Below, in pieces: positions 24,905-33,298 of a DNA stretch of 64,000 bases; within the stretch, counting starts at the first letter, position 1; each line of letters opens with the position of its first letter. Under the pieces are notes generated by a model. It did not search any database. It was given only the letters and a program-made list of their open reading frames with translations, and had not been told where the DNA came from. This DNA is from Pleomorphomonas oryzae DSM 16300. Its GTDB lineage: Bacteria; Pseudomonadota; Alphaproteobacteria; Rhizobiales; Pleomorphomonadaceae. The DNA is taken from positions 248,001-312,000 of the forward strand of contig NZ_AUHB01000003.1 in the NCBI RefSeq assembly GCF_000422965.1, given 5' to 3'. A program made the position numbers and the translations under genes.

Positions 24905-25507
24905 TTATGCCAACAGCCTTATCATGTCAATCGGGATCTCCATCGGTGTCGCCTTGCCGAGGATGTCCACTTCGATGGTCAAACGCTTGGCATCATCGTT
25001 TCGTCCATCTATGGCCTTCACCGTAGCGCTGTAGCCATCGAACGGCCCATAGGTCAGCATCACCTTGCCGCCCACCGTTATCGCTTTCGGCTCAACGGCA
25101 TGGTCGAACACACCCATGTCCTCGGCGATCTGCAGGGCTTCGATCTCCTTGGCCCTGATGCGGACCGGAGCATGGTCCATACAGACGATCCCGGCCACGC
25201 CGTCGCACGTGTGGATAATTTCCCACGACAGCGTCTGCATGCCCACGAACAGGTAGCGAGGATAGGCCGGCCGCTTTGCCCGAATGCGCGTCTTCCCCCT
25301 GCCCTTGCGAATCATCTTCCACACCACCTCCTGCGGCGCGTAGACCTGCAAACCCCGTGCCCTCAGCCCATTCGCCGCCCTGCCCTCGCACCGTGGGTTG
25401 GTATGGATCACATACCAGTCGAAGGCATACACGTCGGACTGACAGGGGGAGACGTTGCCCGCATCGACGGGAATGAACGCATGTTCCGGAAGTGCTGTCG
25501 CCTTCAT
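24905..25507 (-). CDS. NusG/RfaH-like transcription elongation factor, phage-encoded
   Basis: 200 residues. NusG N-terminal-domain pattern at about 29-110: DWYVIHTNPRCEGRAANGLR, then LQVYAPQEVV, RPAYPRYLFVGM and CDGVAGIVC. A KOW-like C-terminal domain follows (GGKVMLTYGPFDGYSATVKAI, about 146-167). It would bind RNA polymerase and alter pausing or termination. It sits immediately before the terminator that precedes the late operon, so a late antiterminator role is likely. ATG 25507 overlaps the upstream stop by 4 nt, with GGGAGATGG before it. Confidence 0.85.
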   Translation of the reverse strand: MKATALPEHAFIPVDAGNVSPCQSDVYAFDWYVIHTNPRCEGRAANGLRARGLQVYAPQEVVWKMIRKGRGKTRIRAKRPAYPRYLFVGMQTLSWEIIHTCDGVAGIVCMDHAPVRIRAKEIEALQIAEDMGVFDHAVEPKAITVGGKVMLTYGPFDGYSATVKAIDGRNDDAKRLTIEVDILGKATPMEIPIDMIRLLA

Positions 25508-26646
25508 TGTCCATCTCCCACGCTGTAATCCTTGCCAGTAATTCCCTTGAGAAGTGCCGCCGTATCGGGCGAGAAGCCCCGCTTTTCGGCCAACTCCGGT
25601 GGATCGAAGCCCGGCACAAACAGGCCTGCCAGCATCGTCGGCATGGGCAGCACGAGGCCACGCTTGTTGAAGGCCTGCCGCCACAATCGAACCCGCTCGC
25701 AGTCGATCGGCTGGAACACCAGCGCGTCCGTTTCGGCAATGGTTGGGGCGGCCACTTGGCGCACCCAATGGGAGCGATTGGCCTTGATGGCGGTCAGCAG
25801 CCGCGTCCGCTCTTGCGGATCGTCCTTGCCGAAATACCGGAACAGCAGAGCCGAGCATTCCTTGGAATAAGGCTTGATCTCGACACCAACCGGAGCAGCC
25901 GATGCCGCCGCCTTGGGCACGTTCATGAACCGCCGTTCGCGAAGGTAGGTATCCGGAGCGATAAGGTGCTTGCGGCCCTTTTTCTTCAGCCAGAACTCGA
26001 TAAAGTCGCCAATCTTCTCGAAAGCCTGCTTGCGCTCGCCTTCTCTCAGGCCCTGCCATGCCGCCCAGGCCTTGGGTCGGCTCTCGCCAGCCGAATCCGG
26101 CCAAGCCTCGAAGAAGGCCGAGAACGCCTCGTCAGCCTCGCCGGCTATCGTTGGCTGTTCTTCATCAGCATTTGCGCGCGCATCTCTCTCTACTTGGTTC
26201 CTTCTTCCGGTTCCTCTTCCCTTTAATAGGGGTGTCACAGTTGGAACCCTCGTGGGTGTCACAGCTGTGGAACCCTCCTGGGTGTCATAGCTGTGACACC
26301 CTCCCTGGGGTGTCAAATTGACACCCTCCCCCTCATCTTCCCCCTGTGCGTCGCCGCCTTTCCTGACGATAACATCGAGGTTGAGGCGATAGAAATTCGA
26401 GGTCTGCCGGCCATCGTCTGCATAGCAATATTCCTTGGTCAACAGCCCCATTTCGACCAGTCCGGCGATATGACGACGGATAGAGCTTTTGCTCTGGCAA
26501 GCCGTATCGGCGATGTATTCTAGCGAAGGAAACCCGCCAGTATCCTGCGCGATGTGGTTCACGCAGTCAGCAATGGCCACCAGGGCGATTTTCATCGTCG
26601 GCGGCAGCCATTGCTCAAGGGCCCATGAGACGGTCTTGGTGCTCAT
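25504..26646 (-). CDS. Phage replication initiator with N-terminal winged HTH
   Basis: 380 residues. The first about 95 residues are a MarR/DnaD-like helix-turn-helix (MKIALVAIADCVN, GGFPSLEYIADTACQSKSSIRRHI, VEMGLLTKE), common in phage replication proteins (O-like position). A linker at about 105-140 is encoded by the iteron array at 26228-26330. The C-terminal part is helical and may recruit the host helicase. Methyltransferases lie upstream and the NusG-like gene downstream. Confidence 0.78.
   Translation of the reverse strand: MSTKTVSWALEQWLPPTMKIALVAIADCVNHIAQDTGGFPSLEYIADTACQSKSSIRRHIAGLVEMGLLTKEYCYADDGRQTSNFYRLNLDVIVRKGGDAQGEDEGEGVNLTPQGGCHSYDTQEGSTAVTPTRVPTVTPLLKGRGTGRRNQVERDARANADEEQPTIAGEADEAFSAFFEAWPDSAGESRPKAWAAWQGLREGERKQAFEKIGDFIEFWLKKKGRKHLIAPDTYLRERRFMNVPKAAASAAPVGVEIKPYSKECSALLFRYFGKDDPQERTRLLTAIKANRSHWVRQVAAPTIAETDALVFQPIDCERVRLWRQAFNKRGLVLPMPTMLAGLFVPGFDPPELAEKRGFSPDTAALLKGITGKDYSVGDGQ
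26228..26330. repeat. Iteron array, probable phage replication origin
   Basis: Four imperfect repeats at 25-27-bp spacing (starts about 26228, 26253, 26279, 26306), each with GGTGTCA and most with the mirror half TGACACC or a relic of it. They lie inside the replication initiator gene, as lambda ori lies in gene O. Confidence 0.72.
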
Positions 26647-26876
26647 CTCGCGGTCTCCTTGGCTTTCTCGGCAACATCTGCCCTGCCGTCGCGCAAGATC
26701 GGCTCCAGAAGGGCATGTGAGGTCGCATCGAAAGCGATCCGCAGCTTTCGCACAGCGGCGATGAGATCGGCGTTACTCATGTCGCGGCCGATATCCCCAC
26801 GCAATCCCAGCGCATCGACGATGCCGGAGCGCAGAAACGTGAGGTCCATGGCGGGCTTGCAGATGTGATCGGTCAT
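26643..26876 (-). CDS. Hypothetical phage protein
   Basis: 77 residues, unrecognised, predicted helical (MSNADLIAAVRKLRIAFD). Overlaps both neighbours by 4 nt, so clearly within the translated operon between a methyltransferase and the replication gene. Confidence 0.65.
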   Translation of the reverse strand: MTDHICKPAMDLTFLRSGIVDALGLRGDIGRDMSNADLIAAVRKLRIAFDATSHALLEPILRDGRADVAEKAKETAR

Positions 26877-27622
26877 TCCGCCGCCCTCCGCAGCAATGGC
26901 GCATCGTCATCAAGCCGTTGCCGGATGACATCGACGAATGCGGCGTTTTTCTCGATGAGAATGGCCTGCATGCCGCACTCGCGGGCGACGACGCCCGTCG
27001 TTCCACTGCCGGCAAACGGATCGAGCACCACCCCACCAACCGGGCAGGCATAGCGAAGCAACGGTGCCACCAGTACTGACGGTTTCTGCGTCGGATGAAG
27101 CGCGCGGCCGTGCTCATTGGGGGCGAAGATCACCGAACGAACCAAGCGCGGCCCGCCATCTTCGGAGCGATAGACCGTCGCTCCGCGTTCGCCTTGCCAT
27201 TGGGCCGGCTTAGCCTTCTTGCGGATTACCCTCGCGCGAGCGTCCAGCGTCATTTGCGGCGCCTTGTAAATGTCCGCCCAGCGCGATGCGCTCGGATAGA
27301 AATGCACGGCCATCTCGTGCACGCGGCGGAATCGGTCGGTGAAAAACCCGGTACCGTTCTGCTTTTCCCAGATCACCTCGTGAGACATCTGCCAGCCGAC
27401 GAACTCTGGAAGATGGTCGAAGAACATGCGCAGCGAGCCAAACACCCACATGCTGCCGGTGGGTTTCAAGACGCGTAGCAGCCGCTCGGGCCATCCTGCC
27501 GGCCAGCGGTCCCACTCCAGCGATGTCTCTCCATAGGGCGGATCGGTGGCGACGCAATCAACGCTCGCGTCTGGCAGGCTTCGAAGGACGTCCAGCATGT
27601 CGCCGTGGATGATATTGATCAT
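26873..27622 (-). CDS. DNA methyltransferase, beta-class N6-adenine or N4-cytosine
   Basis: 249 residues. Motif IV TDPPYG (about 27-32) comes before motif I DPFAGSGTT (about 208-216), the order of beta-class enzymes; target base not determinable by eye. LHPTQKPSVLV (about 187-197) is the usual motif X region. ATG 27622 overlaps the Dam-type stop by 4 nt. Probably protects phage DNA or marks its own genome. Confidence 0.85.
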   Translation of the reverse strand: MINIIHGDMLDVLRSLPDASVDCVATDPPYGETSLEWDRWPAGWPERLLRVLKPTGSMWVFGSLRMFFDHLPEFVGWQMSHEVIWEKQNGTGFFTDRFRRVHEMAVHFYPSASRWADIYKAPQMTLDARARVIRKKAKPAQWQGERGATVYRSEDGGPRLVRSVIFAPNEHGRALHPTQKPSVLVAPLLRYACPVGGVVLDPFAGSGTTGVVARECGMQAILIEKNAAFVDVIRQRLDDDAPLLRRAAE

Positions 27623-28503
27623 TCCGCCGCCCCCGCGAAGATTTCGAGCTGCTCGCGTTGATGATGGAGGGCGCTGTGGCATGCCTGGTTGAGCCACAGC
27701 ACTTCCGTCCTCGGTCGCGCGCCGTCGGCATAGGTTTCGAGTTCAAGGCGGCGCCAGTCGGCCAGGGCGTCGTCATAGAGCGGGTGCGCATAGCCGGACA
27801 GCACCACCATGCCCTCCAACCCTTGAAGGGCCTCAAGCAGCGTTACGTGGTCAGCGTCGGCCATCTCATGGGCATACATTCGCCGGCCAAATTCATAGGC
27901 GTCACCTTGTGCCCGCGTGGCATGGATATAGGGCGGGTCGACGTAGTGAAGAGTCGATGGTCCATCATGCTGATGCATGACATCCAAGGCAGGCCTGTGC
28001 TCGATGATCACCCCGGCCAGACGCGCTATGAGGGCATCCATGGCAGTGGGATAGTTTGCCCAATCCTGCGCTGGCGTAGTGCCGTTCCGGTTGGCATTCG
28101 CACGGAATCCCGTCATGTTGCGCCCCTTTTCAGGAGCGGAATGTGCGTTCGAACCAAAACCCATGAACGAACGAACGACGAGCCGACGAGCCGACTCAAT
28201 CGGATCATCCGCTGGTTCGTAGGCATCGAGGAATTCCTGCCTAGCAAAGGGCGTCAGCCGCAGAAGATCCTTCAGCCGGCGCGCCGATACTTCGTTCCTC
28301 AAGACACGGAAAAGCCCAACGACCCTGTCGTCGAGATCATTGTAAATTTCACCATGGGAGCGCGGCTTGCGAATGAGCACGCTCGCAGCGCCGCCGAATG
28401 GCTCGACATAGATCCGGTGCGCTGGGAAATGGCTGATGATCCATGGCGCCATGCGCCACTTGCCGCCATGCCAGCGAAGAACGGGACGGGTTGGCGCGTT
28501 CAT
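27619..28503 (-). CDS. DNA adenine methylase (D12 class, Dam-like)
   Basis: 294 residues. LRWHGGKWRMAPWI (about 9-22) is the SAM-binding N-terminal motif, YVEPFGGAASVL (about 31-42) the FGG motif I, and LHYVDPPY (about 180-187) the DPPY catalytic motif, all in the alpha-class order. Start at 28503 overlaps the DUF4031 stop by 4 nt. The target is often GATC in this family, unproven here. Confidence 0.87.
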   Translation of the reverse strand: MNAPTRPVLRWHGGKWRMAPWIISHFPAHRIYVEPFGGAASVLIRKPRSHGEIYNDLDDRVVGLFRVLRNEVSARRLKDLLRLTPFARQEFLDAYEPADDPIESARRLVVRSFMGFGSNAHSAPEKGRNMTGFRANANRNGTTPAQDWANYPTAMDALIARLAGVIIEHRPALDVMHQHDGPSTLHYVDPPYIHATRAQGDAYEFGRRMYAHEMADADHVTLLEALQGLEGMVVLSGYAHPLYDDALADWRRLELETYADGARPRTEVLWLNQACHSALHHQREQLEIFAGAAE

Positions 28504-28865
28504 TCCGCCGCCCTCCTGCCCCGACAGGTTGCGATGGTGGCTAGCTGGCGCTCGCCGCAAGCAACCCTCTCAGGATCGCCGCTGGCGACCTGCAGACGCG
28601 CGCAATGTTCGGCAGGGCCATACTTGTCGGTGAGAACGGCACCGGCGGCGATTGCCTGCGCCTTGGCGCCCAGCGATACATCGAAATGCACCCAACTCGC
28701 CGATCGCGCCTGGCCGATCGACAGGGTCGGATGCCCTTGTATCCACTTGCGCTGCACGCCGACCCGATCGGCCATGGAAAGCAGCTCGTCGAGGCTATCG
28801 GCCCACATGTGACACATCACCATGCGGCCGTAGGAATGGCGGACGTCGTCGACATAAACTGTCAT
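28500..28865 (-). CDS. DUF4031 family protein
   Basis: 121 residues. TVYVDDVRHSYGRMVMCHMWADSLDELLSMADRVG at the N-terminus is the DUF4031 signature. Function unknown; often found beside phage replication and methylase genes. Overlaps both neighbours by 4 nt. Confidence 0.78.
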   Translation of the reverse strand: MTVYVDDVRHSYGRMVMCHMWADSLDELLSMADRVGVQRKWIQGHPTLSIGQARSASWVHFDVSLGAKAQAIAAGAVLTDKYGPAEHCARLQVASGDPERVACGERQLATIATCRGRRAAE

Positions 28866-30799
28866 TCCGCCGCCTCGCCAATGCTCTGCAGCGCCGCCTC
28901 GGCTATGGCCTTCGCCTCGTCCTTCGCCGCCTGAATCTGCTCATGCACGCTCTGTTTCTTGATCCCCAGCACGGCGCCGATGCGGCTGATGCTCATGTTG
29001 TGCTGGTCGTGCGCGGCGACGATGACGGCGCGGCGCAGGCGGCGTTCATCGGGCGAGGCGGTGCGGCCGTTGCCGGTGCCGAGCGACGGGCTCACGCCGA
29101 GTTCGCGTGCACAGGCCTCAGTCAGAACAGATATGAGTCCCGCATCGTCAAGCGGAGCGTCCTCGGCCGCAGCTCGCGGAATGAGCGCACCATGGCCCTG
29201 CGAGACGATCCCAGAGGGGCTATTCGCGGCCCCGGCGACATCATGTTCGCCCGAAACTCCGACGTGCGCTGTTGATCCAGCATATAGACGTTGGTCTTCC
29301 TGCGAATTGTCTCGTCGCGCTGCACCGTCGCCACGCACTCGCCGTCCATCGCGCGCGCCACCATCGACGCGAAGATTTCTTGCCGTCGCCGGCTCGTCAT
29401 GAATGCCGCCTCCGGCATGAAAACCCAGATGCTCACAGGGCGCGGCCACATGCGGCGCACACTCTCCCGCATCGCCCCCTTTGCCGTCGCCGTTGAGACG
29501 ATCGGCCGCCGCTGAATTCTGCCCTTTCTCATCCTCGCCTCCATCCGCCTCATTCCCCCAACCATCCCAACCCACGCGCTTGCGCCGGGCGTTGAGCTCG
29601 ATCTTGGGCAGGTTTGGGAAATAGGCCTCGGCAATCTCGTGCACCTTGTCTGGCTTGGCGGAATGCTCGCCCACCGGCGCCAGAAAGAAGCTCGGGAATT
29701 GCTGGCCGGGGATCGGCGCCGGCACTTTGCCGCGCGTGCCGAACAGCACCGTTTCATGCTCGCCAAGGAACCAGTATCCAGTCCCCCGCCCGTCGCCCTC
29801 GCGCAGTTTTCCCCACACGATCGACGACTTGTAGTCGAAGCCCCAGGCCTTCATCACCTCGAATCCAGCGTCGAGGAATGGCGTCGTCACCCAGAGGAAC
29901 AGCGCGCAATCGTCTGCGGCGATGTCGCCCACCGGCCGCGCCTTGATGTCGTCGAGATCCGAGCAAGGGTAGTGATTATCCGGCGAGCGATCGCTGCCAG
30001 TCTCAGCGCTCCAAGCCAGGTACTTCCATTCCGGATCGGCGATGATCACGCCATAGCGCTTGTCCGGCAGCGCGCATTGCTTGGCGCCCAGCTGCTGCTC
30101 GCGCTCGATCCGCCGCTCGGCCTTTTCCTTCTGCCGGATGGCCCGCAGATCCCTGGCGATGCCGGACAGCGCCCGCCGATCGGCGTGCTGCGCCAGCACC
30201 TCGCGCTGTTCCTCGGCCGTCAGCCGGGCCAGCTGCGCCGCCACGGACACCTTGAGGTCGCCGCGCTGCACCGCGTCGGTGAGATCGCTGACGCCGCGAT
30301 CCTTCACCACGCGCGCATCCTTGATCGACGTTTTGGAAACGTGCAGCCGCTTGGCCGCGTCCGATAGCCGGAAATGAGCCGAATTTGGCTCATTATTCGT
30401 GTCAGGACGGCCCGGCGCCAGCGTGGCCAGATTGGCCGCCACCATGGCCCGCTGGCTTTCCGTGAGGTGACGCCGATGCAGATTTTTCGACAGCACGAAT
30501 TCCAGCGCGTCCGCCTCGCTGCCTCGGAACCGGCGGAAGAACGAACCGCTGCCCAGGTCGACCGCGAAGGGAATGTCCTTGGCGATATCCACCTCGGTCA
30601 GCACGCTATCCTTGAACACCAGGCCGAGCTTGACGATTTCCATCAGCGCCCGGTAGCGGTTGCGCCCATCGAGGATCTGGCCGTCAAACAGCGTGATCTG
30701 GTCGCGCAGGCCATGCTCGGCGATGTCGTCGCGCAGCGCGTCGGCGTCGGCCGCATCGAGCATCGGGAATAGGTCGGCGAAGGGATGAGACTCAAGCAT
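28862..30799 (-). CDS. ParB-like / MT-A70 adenine methyltransferase fusion
   Basis: 645 residues. Domains: ParB-like nuclease fold (about 1-95, with DGQILDGRNRYRAL and LSKNLHRRHLTESQRA); HTH region (about 140-190, LSDAAKRLHVSKTSIKDARVV); MT-A70 domain (about 245-400, YGVIIADPEWKY, CALFLWVTTPFL, HEIAEAYFPNLPKIELNAR). A low-complexity linker (about 410-530) follows, then a C-terminal HTH (MSISRIGAVLGIKKQSV). The catalytic motif is DPEW, not DPPW. Probably N6-adenine methylation guided by the DNA-binding parts. Start at 30799 preferred to 30823, where no ribosome site is seen. Confidence 0.85.
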   Translation of the reverse strand: MLESHPFADLFPMLDAADADALRDDIAEHGLRDQITLFDGQILDGRNRYRALMEIVKLGLVFKDSVLTEVDIAKDIPFAVDLGSGSFFRRFRGSEADALEFVLSKNLHRRHLTESQRAMVAANLATLAPGRPDTNNEPNSAHFRLSDAAKRLHVSKTSIKDARVVKDRGVSDLTDAVQRGDLKVSVAAQLARLTAEEQREVLAQHADRRALSGIARDLRAIRQKEKAERRIEREQQLGAKQCALPDKRYGVIIADPEWKYLAWSAETGSDRSPDNHYPCSDLDDIKARPVGDIAADDCALFLWVTTPFLDAGFEVMKAWGFDYKSSIVWGKLREGDGRGTGYWFLGEHETVLFGTRGKVPAPIPGQQFPSFFLAPVGEHSAKPDKVHEIAEAYFPNLPKIELNARRKRVGWDGWGNEADGGEDEKGQNSAAADRLNGDGKGGDAGECAPHVAAPCEHLGFHAGGGIHDEPATARNLRVDGGARDGRRVRGDGAARRDNSQEDQRLYAGSTAHVGVSGEHDVAGAANSPSGIVSQGHGALIPRAAAEDAPLDDAGLISVLTEACARELGVSPSLGTGNGRTASPDERRLRRAVIVAAHDQHNMSISRIGAVLGIKKQSVHEQIQAAKDEAKAIAEAALQSIGEAAE

Positions 30800-31193
30800 G
30801 TCCGACACACTCCATCTCACCATTCAGGTTTGGTGAAACAGCCGAGAAAACGGGAGTGAGGTGAACTTTCGCGCCATGCTGCTGCATGATCTCGCAGATC
30901 CGTCCGCCAAATCGGTCTGCAACTTCGGTCGACGATAGCACCCAGTCATTGGTCAGCGCGACCAGCTCCGACATCGCCTTGAGCGCCTGGCACTCGTCGT
31001 CGATTTGGTATGGCACGCGCAATCCGGTCGGCAGATGGGTGAGACCCCATCCACCCCCCTCGTCGCGGCATCCCCATGCACCAAGCACCCAACCGGTGAC
31101 CTTTGGTGTAGCGCGCGTTGTTTTCACGGCGAACTTTCGCCACGTCGCGCCGATCCGTTCCGCCATCTCAGTGGCGTCCAAGTTCTCAAGCAT
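30792..31193 (-). CDS. Hypothetical phage protein
   Basis: 133 residues, unrecognised, no membrane segment. GWVLGAWGCRDEGGGWGLTHLP is its most distinctive part. Overlaps the ParB/MT-A70 gene by 8 nt and the upstream gene by 8 nt. Confidence 0.65.
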   Translation of the reverse strand: MLENLDATEMAERIGATWRKFAVKTTRATPKVTGWVLGAWGCRDEGGGWGLTHLPTGLRVPYQIDDECQALKAMSELVALTNDWVLSSTEVADRFGGRICEIMQQHGAKVHLTPVFSAVSPNLNGEMECVGHA

Positions 31194-31698
31194 GAACGCC
31201 CTCCCCCTCGCCGCGCTCGGCCCGCTTCATGGCTCGGATGACTCTGGCGGCATGTTCCTCGCCGTAGAGCGCCGCCGTCTCGACGAACTCGTAGACGAGC
31301 CGGCTTGGCACCCAATCGGGCACCGCGACATCGACGCCGTGCATCCGCTGGGCATTGCCGACGATGGTCTGGCGCCCGCCGGCCCGCATCGCCGCGCGGA
31401 TTTCTTCCGTGGTGAGCAGCGCCGGCTTGCCGACGGCGCGGTTGGCGGCAATCTTGGCCCGCCGCGCGTCCGCCGCTTTCCGCAGCGTCTCTGGCGCCTT
31501 CAGCGTCGCTTCCATCCGCTCGCGGTAGGCGCCATCTTGCCAAAGCGCCTTGTTGCGCTCGCTGGCGGCTTCGTTCTTCCAGCCGCCGGCCTCATGGCCC
31601 GCCTTGCGCTTGGCGGCGATGTCTGGGTCCGCCCGCATCTGGCGCATGCGGTCCGATCGGCGCTGCCGCTCGGCGTCGGATAGGTTGAGCTTGGTCAC
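31186..31698 (-). CDS. Hypothetical basic, helical phage protein
   Basis: 170 residues. The first half is very rich in Arg, Lys and Glu and likely a long helix, suggesting nucleic-acid binding. The C-terminal half has MHGVDVAVPDWVPSRLVYEF. GTG start at 31698 overlaps the upstream stop (GTGA), with GGAGG about 9 nt before. No family recognised. Confidence 0.65.
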   Translation of the reverse strand: MTKLNLSDAERQRRSDRMRQMRADPDIAAKRKAGHEAGGWKNEAASERNKALWQDGAYRERMEATLKAPETLRKAADARRAKIAANRAVGKPALLTTEEIRAAMRAGGRQTIVGNAQRMHGVDVAVPDWVPSRLVYEFVETAALYGEEHAARVIRAMKRAERGEGEGVHA

Positions 31699-32162
31699 TT
31701 CCACGTCCTCCGCTGCTTTTCGCCGCCCGGAGGTGATGCCAGGAAAGCGCGCGGCAGATCGATGATCACCGCCTTCATCTGGCCGATCGGCTCCAGCCGA
31801 TGTTGGGCAGGCCGAGGAGCCATCTTGACGTCAACAAAGTCCTCGACAGCTGGCAGCATCAGCATGAAACGACCGGTGAACTTGCCGTCCTTGCGGCCCC
31901 TCGCTTTCAAAGCGCGGAGATTGAACGGCCCGGCGGAATCGCCAATCACCAGCAGCGCGCCGGCATTTTCGCCATAACCGAGGCGCACTTTCACCCAGCC
32001 ATTGCTGGACACGCCGCCGATCGAGGCAACCATCGCATTCGAAAGGTTCAACCGGCAGCGCGCCCGACCGCCGTAATATTTCACCATCGTCACGCTGACG
32101 GGGTCGCTCTTTTGCGTGCCGCCCAAGGCCGGCGCCAGATCCGTCCATTCATTGGAAATCAT
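31695..32162 (-). CDS. Hypothetical phage protein
   Basis: 155 residues, unrecognised. Beta-rich (MVKYYGGRARCRLNLSNAMV, GWVKVRLGYGENAGALLVIGD). Tight 4-nt overlaps on both sides. No function proposed. Confidence 0.65.
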   Translation of the reverse strand: MISNEWTDLAPALGGTQKSDPVSVTMVKYYGGRARCRLNLSNAMVASIGGVSSNGWVKVRLGYGENAGALLVIGDSAGPFNLRALKARGRKDGKFTGRFMLMLPAVEDFVDVKMAPRPAQHRLEPIGQMKAVIIDLPRAFLASPPGGEKQRRTWK

Positions 32163-32596
32163 TTCTCACCCCCGATCGCCGCTTCCACGTCGCGCAGCAC
32201 GCCCACCGCGACGGCCACGTCCTTGCGCAACTCGTGCTTTTCCAATGGGTTGAATCCGTCCGGCGCCATTTCCAGCACCCGCTGGTGCAGGGTCGCCACC
32301 TTCACCACGGCCGAGCCCGACAGCATCACCGCGTCTGGCACAGACTCGGCGGCATCGAGCGGCGCCAGCCGGAAGCCCAGCTTGCGGGCGGCGGCGGCTA
32401 GGATGTTCGGCCGCCCCGCCGCCAGGTCGATCGCCATGGCCACCGTCAGCGGAATGCGCGCGTCGGCGTTGAGGCTCACATAGCGGTCGAGCTGCGACCG
32501 GTTGACCATGCCGCCGATGGCATCCACCGTGGCGTCGAGGCTGCCGATGTCATCGATCTGCTTGCGCACCGCGGCGCGGATCGGCCCGTCGTCCAT
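32159..32596 (-). CDS. Hypothetical phage protein, weakly CII-like
   Basis: 145 residues. RSQLDRYVSLNADARIPLTVAMAIDLAAGRPNILAAAARKLG resembles the regulatory CII/CP76 phage proteins, where a HTH reads sequence choice; this is a weak by-eye match. Ribosome site GACGAGGTGA. Confidence 0.55.
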   Translation of the reverse strand: MDDGPIRAAVRKQIDDIGSLDATVDAIGGMVNRSQLDRYVSLNADARIPLTVAMAIDLAAGRPNILAAAARKLGFRLAPLDAAESVPDAVMLSGSAVVKVATLHQRVLEMAPDGFNPLEKHELRKDVAVAVGVLRDVEAAIGGEK

Positions 32597-32689
32597 GCTT
32601 CACCTCGTCAAGGGACAAAGCCCCGAAAAATCCCGTTGTCCGTGCATTCCCCATCGGCAAGACTCACCACTGAAAGGAATGCCGATGTC

Positions 32690-32995
32690 TCAATCCTCAA
32701 AGCGGCCATGCATCAGCCGGCGATACCGCGCAGTTGCCTCGTCGCTGACGGTCGCCAGCTTGCCGGCGGCGGTCAGCGCCACGATCAGCTGCGCATGCAC
32801 GCCATCGGCCCGCGCCGAGGCCACCAGCCCGTCGCGCTCCAAGACCTCGAAAGCGACGAACGCCACCGGGCAGGTCGCCTGGCCGGCGTATAGCCGCCCC
32901 GAGCGCTGCACCAACGCTTCGCCGCCGTTGGCGCGCAGCCACAGCAGGCCGACCTCGGCGATGATCTCAGGCGATGTGGCGATGGCGTCACGCAT
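32690..32995 (-). CDS. Small phage protein, paralogue of the next gene upstream
   Basis: 101 residues. LLWLRANGGEALVQRSGRLYAGQATCPVAFVAFEVLERDGLV aligns with the 32988-33293 protein; both have a winged-helix-like look. Start at 32995 overlaps the paralogue by 8 nt. Function unknown; possibly DNA-binding. Confidence 0.6.
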   Translation of the reverse strand: MRDAIATSPEIIAEVGLLWLRANGGEALVQRSGRLYAGQATCPVAFVAFEVLERDGLVASARADGVHAQLIVALTAAGKLATVSDEATARYRRLMHGRFED

Positions 32996-33293
32996 GGCCG
33001 AACGACCTCTTCTGAAGGTCATAGAGGCGTCGCTCGGATGCCGTGGTAATGGTATGAGTTCGCCCGGCGGCGGTGATGGTCACCGCGTAAACGGGAATGG
33101 CGCCCGCCGTCTGCGTCTCAAGCATGACCAATCCGCGCTTGGCGAGATAACTGAAAGCGGCAAGCAAAACCGGGCAAACCTCTTTTCCGGTCGCCACGTA
33201 GCCTTGCCCGTTGGTGGATGCACGTCCGCCCACCTTGCGAAGCCACAGCAGCGCCGCGCCCTGGCTGTCGGTAATCGTCGAGGTCTGGCCCAT
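32988..33293 (-). CDS. Small phage protein, paralogue of the next gene downstream
   Basis: 101 residues, the same length as its downstream neighbour. ALLWLRKVGGRASTNGQGYVATGKEVCPVLLAAFSYLAKRGLV aligns position by position with it, so the pair arose by tandem duplication. Start at 33293 preceded by GTGAGGG. Function unknown. Confidence 0.6.
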   Translation of the reverse strand: MGQTSTITDSQGAALLWLRKVGGRASTNGQGYVATGKEVCPVLLAAFSYLAKRGLVMLETQTAGAIPVYAVTITAAGRTHTITTASERRLYDLQKRSFGHA

Positions 33294-33298
33294 CGCCC

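Noticed and set aside
24905-26104. Single 399-residue protein including the NusG-like part
   Set aside because: Upstream of 25507 the frame is antiparallel to nothing sensible and overlaps the replication gene in another frame; the ATG at 25507 has a strong ribosome site.
27658-28812. Long rightward frame (384 codons) over the methyltransferase genes
   Set aside because: It is antisense to two genes with clear methylase motifs; it has no ribosome site or recognisable domain. High GC makes long antisense frames common here.
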